Positions 5,750-8,215 of a stretch of DNA of 8,215 nt are shown one piece after another. Position 1 is the first letter of the stretch. Each line of letters opens with the position of its first letter. The notes beneath the pieces are model-generated. The model did no database searches, had not been told where the DNA came from, and saw nothing but the letters and a program-made list of their open reading frames with translations. The stretch spans positions 1 through 8,215 of the forward strand of contig NZ_JAGYZD010000061.1 in the NCBI RefSeq assembly GCF_018371055.1, in the 5' to 3' direction. Position numbers and translations under genes: made by a program. This DNA is from Finegoldia magna. GTDB lineage: Bacteria > Bacillota > Clostridia > Tissierellales > Peptoniphilaceae.

Positions 5750-6441
5750 TCGTTTTCTCTCTTTCTAGCAATAAGCTCTCCAAATAGCAAATCCTCTTGT
5801 GTAGTTATTTTGATATTGGAATAATCGCCCTTAATTATTTTTACTTTTTTACCGACGATTTCAAGTAAAGATGAATCGTCTGTCACATTTATTTTTTCGT
5901 CAAATACTAGCTTGTATGCATCTTTGATAGACTTATACTTGAAAACTTGTGGCGTTTGCGCCATATACAAATGTGATCTGTTAGGAGTATTCACAACTCT
6001 CATATCGTCATCAACGTATTTTATTGTATCCTTAGCTCCCACGCTCACCACAAGCCCGTCATAATCGCCGATAGATTCAATGGCTTCAAGTATTTTTTCA
6101 CGTCTAATAAACGGCCTAGCTGCATCATGGCTTATTATCAAATCACAATTTTCATTTACTTTATTCAAGCCATTGTATGTAGATTTTTCTCTTGTGTCGC
6201 CACCGATAGCGATTACGATATCTCTGTAATTTTTATCTTTTATAAAATTTCGTACAAATTCTTCGTCTTCTTCTCTAATTACAAGAATGAATTCTCTGAT
6301 TTCGTCGATTGATTGGAACACATCCAAAGTCATCTCCAAAATCATTTTGTCTTTGATTTTCAAAAATTGTTTTGGAATTTTTTTATTCATTCTTTGAGAG
6401 GATCCAGCCGCAGTTATAATAGCTGAAATATATTTATCCAT
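5746..6441 (-). CDS. ispD: 2-C-methyl-D-erythritol 4-phosphate cytidylyltransferase IspD
   Basis: IspD joins MEP to CTP, giving CDP-ME, the third step of the MEP pathway. From the start chosen here it is 231 residues. The N-terminal nucleotide-binding motif AAGSSQRM is near 11-18, followed by [22 protein letters not shown] is near 80-92, HDAARPF near 105-111 and TPQVFKY near 162-168; VTDDSSLLE near 186-194 is the conserved Asp block. An in-frame ATG exists four codons upstream (6453), but it overlaps the GAGGTG ribosome site and falls at the predicted transcript start, so the ATG at 6441 is preferred. The gene is the first of ispD-ispF-mreB, and follows a strong terminator and a promoter. The neighbouring PIN/TRAM gene upstream is a common Firmicute arrangement. 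Confidence 0.95.
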   Translation of the reverse strand: MDKYISAIITAAGSSQRMNKKIPKQFLKIKDKMILEMTLDVFQSIDEIREFILVIREEDEEFVRNFIKDKNYRDIVIAIGGDTREKSTYNGLNKVNENCDLIISHDAARPFIRREKILEAIESIGDYDGLVVSVGAKDTIKYVDDDMRVVNTPNRSHLYMAQTPQVFKYKSIKDAYKLVFDEKINVTDDSSLLEIVGKKVKIIKGDYSNIKITTQEDLLFGELIARKRENE

Positions 6442-6445
6442 ATAA

Positions 6446-6451
6446 CACCTC
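6446..6451 (-). promoter_or_regulatory. ribosome-binding site that sets the ispD start
   Basis: GAGGTG on the minus strand, with 6 nt between GAGG and the ATG at 6441. The upstream ATG at 6453 shares its G with this site and cannot use it. Confidence 0.7.
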
Positions 6452-6457
6452 ATTATT

Positions 6458-6463
6458 ATTATA
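6458..6463 (-). promoter_or_regulatory. extended -10 promoter of ispD-ispF-mreB
   Basis: Minus-strand TGATATAAT, identical in the extended -10 to the rubrerythrin promoter. The -35 is not convincing (T-rich). The predicted start near 6451 would place the ribosome site at the very 5' end of a leader of about 10 nt. Confidence 0.6.
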
Positions 6464-6503
6464 TCAAAAAATCAATTTAATTAAAAAGATTTGCTCTTGC
6501 AAT

Positions 6504-6533
6504 AAAAAAAGAGAACTACGCAAATAGTTCTCT
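6504..6533 (-). terminator. strong rho-independent terminator after the PIN/TRAM gene
   Basis: Perfect 9-bp stem AGAGAACTA/TAGTTCTCT (6510-6518 with 6525-6533), 6-nt loop, followed on the minus strand by seven T. It lies about 30 nt past the PIN/TRAM stop and upstream of the ispD promoter, so it closes the carD-PIN/TRAM transcript. Confidence 0.88.
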
Positions 6534-6564
6534 AATAAGTTCAAATAATAAATACAATATAAAA

Positions 6565-7671
6565 CTACTGATCTTTACCATCAGATTTCTTTGCAAAGAT
6601 CATTTTCCCTGCAGAAGTTTGAAGAACACTTGTAACAGTACAATCAATAACTTGTCCCAAATATTTTTTGCCATCTTCCACTACAATCATAGTACCATCA
6701 TCTAAGTAGCCTATACCTTGATTGTTTTCACGTCCTTCTTTGATGATTGACACATTAATCGGCTCACCCGCTACAAAAACAGGTCTCATAGCATTTGCCA
6801 AATCATTTATGTTGAACACGAAAACTTCTTGCAAGTCTGCAACCTTATTCAAATTATAATCATTCGTAAGTAAATTTGCGTTCAATTCTTCTGACATTTT
6901 TACGAGCATAGAATCGACTTTATCAATATTAGGATATCTCTTATCAACCACTTTAACCTTGTCCTTGTACTCAGTTTGCATAGTTTTTAAAATATCCAAT
7001 CCACGTCTTCCTTTTTGTCTTCTCAAATAATTATCAGAATCCGCGATATGTTGAAGTTCTTCGATAACAAATATTGGAATTATTAAATTTCCTTCCAAAA
7101 ATCCCGTCTTCAATATATCTATAATTCTACCATCGATAATAGTAGAAGTATCTACGATTTTAGGTCTAACTTTGCTATCTTTGTTTGAAAATTTTAGATT
7201 TGGTTTTTCTTTAGTTTTGATTCTATCGAAAAATGCGAGAAAATCATCGTGATAATTAAGAGCAAGCTTAGCTCCCAAAAATCCCATTCCAATATAAAAC
7301 ACAATCTCAAAAATAACCGTCAACACAGTCCCTATCCCTGGAATATTTAATTTTAACAACGGTTGTGATATCAAAAAAGCTAATATCAGCCCTACCACCA
7401 AACCAATTGTCCCTATAACAATATCGACCAGAGAGAACTTTTTAAGCGAATCTTCAATAGATTCTATCAATTTTAATTCTACCGATATGAATTTCGGAGC
7501 CAAAGCATAAAATATGAATCCAAATACGACTGCCGCTATTATCATAGCAACTATCTTAATAATCACACTAGTTGATTTTTCAATAAAATTACTGAAAATA
7601 ACATTAGTAAATATAATTCCTAAAATAGCCCCGATGATAGATATCAGTATTGACATCCCTCGTCTGAACAA
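6565..7671 (-). CDS. membrane PIN/TRAM-domain protein (YacL family)
   Basis: This family joins four N-terminal membrane helices to a cytosolic PIN nuclease-like domain and a C-terminal TRAM RNA-binding domain. Its precise role is not established; RNA cleavage or surveillance at the membrane is likely from the domains. In the 368 residues, helices lie near 7-27, 35-57, 82-104 and 113-137. The PIN domain is at about 169-290, with acidic residues Asp174 (IVDTSTIIDGR), Glu204/205 (FVIEELQ), Asp253 and Asp271 (LLTNDYN). The TRAM domain is at about 297-362 (GEPINVSIIKEG...GQVIDCTVTSVLQTSAGKMIFA). Start: TTG at 7671 with AAAGGAG 7 nt upstream. The ATG five codons inside has GAGGG directly abutting it, which is too close. 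The gene begins 24 nt after the CarD-like stop, so the two are co-transcribed. The PIN acidic set looks complete. Confidence 0.92.
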   Translation of the reverse strand: MFRRGMSILISIIGAILGIIFTNVIFSNFIEKSTSVIIKIVAMIIAAVVFGFIFYALAPKFISVELKLIESIEDSLKKFSLVDIVIGTIGLVVGLILAFLISQPLLKLNIPGIGTVLTVIFEIVFYIGMGFLGAKLALNYHDDFLAFFDRIKTKEKPNLKFSNKDSKVRPKIVDTSTIIDGRIIDILKTGFLEGNLIIPIFVIEELQHIADSDNYLRRQKGRRGLDILKTMQTEYKDKVKVVDKRYPNIDKVDSMLVKMSEELNANLLTNDYNLNKVADLQEVFVFNINDLANAMRPVFVAGEPINVSIIKEGRENNQGIGYLDDGTMIVVEDGKKYLGQVIDCTVTSVLQTSAGKMIFAKKSDGKDQ

Positions 7672-7678
7672 AATATTT

Positions 7679-7685
7679 CTCCTTT
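7679..7685 (-). promoter_or_regulatory. ribosome-binding site supporting a TTG start
   Basis: Minus-strand AAAGGAG, 7 nt before TTG at 7671. This is the best Shine-Dalgarno match near the gene start and no ATG lies at the right distance. Confidence 0.7.
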
Positions 7686-7695
7686 CACAAATATT

Positions 7696-8178
7696 TTAAT
7701 CTAAATCGATTAATTCGTTCACCATGCTTTCAGCTTCTGATGGTTTAATATTCAAACCACTTGCAATTTCGCTAATGAGCATTTTTCTGGAGGTATTAAG
7801 TACTTTCTTTTCAATCATGGATAGGCCTTTTGAACAATCTAATTCATACAAACCCTTATACACAATAGCAGTTTCTTTTATATCTCCCGTTCTCAATTTT
7901 TCGAGATTTTCTTTGTACCTTTTATTCCAATTTGAAGGAAAATCAACTTCGCTATTCTTTAAAATATCTCTTAAAGAATGAATAGTTTCTTCTTCTGCAA
8001 CAAATCTTATTCCCATATCATTTATCTTATCTACAGGTATCGAGATTTTCATTTCCCCCATTGGCATTTTCAAAATATAATAATCTTTTTTAACTCCCAA
8101 GACCTCTTTATTTTGTACTTCGGTAATTATGCCTGCACCGTGCATAGGATAAACAATCTTATCGCCTATTTTAAACAT
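7696..8178 (-). CDS. CarD/CdnL-family RNA polymerase-binding transcription regulator
   Basis: CarD-type proteins bind the RNA polymerase beta subunit through an N-terminal Tudor-like domain and stabilise open promoter complexes. The first about 60 residues match that domain (FKIGDKIVYPMHGAGIITEV...YYILKMPMGEMKISIPVDKI), close to the domain in the repair coupling factor Mfd. Residues about 65-160 are predicted helical, including PSNWNKRYKENLEKL near 81-95, as in the DNA-contacting C-terminal domain. 160 residues is the usual length. The start follows a strong GAGGTGAT ribosome site. It is first in the transcript, ahead of the PIN/TRAM gene. The conserved Trp typical of CarD proteins is plausibly Trp84. 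Identity as a family member is firm; the target promoters cannot be told from this sequence. Confidence 0.93.
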   Translation of the reverse strand: MFKIGDKIVYPMHGAGIITEVQNKEVLGVKKDYYILKMPMGEMKISIPVDKINDMGIRFVAEEETIHSLRDILKNSEVDFPSNWNKRYKENLEKLRTGDIKETAIVYKGLYELDCSKGLSMIEKKVLNTSRKMLISEIASGLNIKPSEAESMVNELIDLD

Positions 8179-8196
8179 ACTATCACCTCACCTTAT

Positions 8197-8202
8197 ATTA
8201 TA
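8197..8202 (-). promoter_or_regulatory. -10 box of the carD-PIN/TRAM promoter
   Basis: Perfect TATAAT on the minus strand, 18 nt before the CarD-like ATG. The -35 would fall beyond the right edge of the window. The predicted start near 8190 gives a leader of about 12 nt consisting mostly of the ribosome site. Confidence 0.55.
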
Positions 8203-8215
8203 GCTTAATCACAAA

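Noticed and set aside
6451..6453. Upstream ATG as the ispD start
   Set aside because: It overlaps the ribosome site and sits at the predicted transcript start; the ATG at 6441 fits both signals and the usual family N-terminus.
1..8215. CRISPR array, insertion sequence, tRNA, rRNA, phage or defence genes
   Set aside because: No repeat-spacer pattern, transposase, terminal repeats or RNA gene structure was seen; gene content is housekeeping and all on one strand.

Overview
The window is AT-rich DNA of a low-GC Gram-positive (Firmicutes-type) anaerobe. The clues are the cdaA-cdaR-glmM c-di-AMP/cell-wall cluster, a membrane PIN/TRAM protein next to ispD-ispF, a CarD-family protein, an HPr with the Ser46 regulatory site, strong AGGAGG-like ribosome sites, and a rubrerythrin with a Fur/PerR-type box. 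Gene style and order fit the Tissierellia/Peptoniphilaceae (a Finegoldia-like coccus). That is an impression from memory, not a database match.

Every gene lies on the minus strand, so the window reads from its right end to its left. Block 1 (8202-6504): promoter, CarD-like regulator, PIN/TRAM membrane protein with a TTG start, then a clear intrinsic terminator. Block 2 (6463-4218): promoter, ispD-ispF (4-nt overlap) and an MreB/Mbl-type actin 8 nt later. Block 3 (4215-3551): a 7-1-7 Fur/PerR-like operator, an extended -10 promoter and rubrerythrin, followed by an 11-bp hairpin terminator. Block 4 (3533-3270): ptsH, placed so close behind that hairpin that no complete consensus promoter fits in the gap. 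Block 5 (3232-1075): cdaA and cdaR (11-nt overlap), then a small membrane-protein gene 1 nt after the cdaR stop, which appears to carry a one-base frameshift. A terminator hairpin lies inside its 3' end. Block 6 (1036-1): own promoter and the first 334 codons of glmM, cut off by the window edge.

The genes centre on envelope and precursor supply. IspD and IspF make MEP-pathway isoprenoids, which feed the undecaprenyl carrier. GlmM makes glucosamine-1-phosphate for peptidoglycan. CdaA and CdaR make c-di-AMP and tune its level, and GlmM is a known CdaA inhibitor in related bacteria. MreB organises wall growth. HPr links sugar uptake to carbon control and rubrerythrin handles peroxide. These are mostly ordinary housekeeping genes. 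The least ordinary spot is 1075-1355, a small three-helix membrane ORF with a frameshift at an A4 run and a terminator that precedes its stop codon. The candidate PerR box before rubrerythrin and the rbr-ptsH hairpin are the next most interesting.
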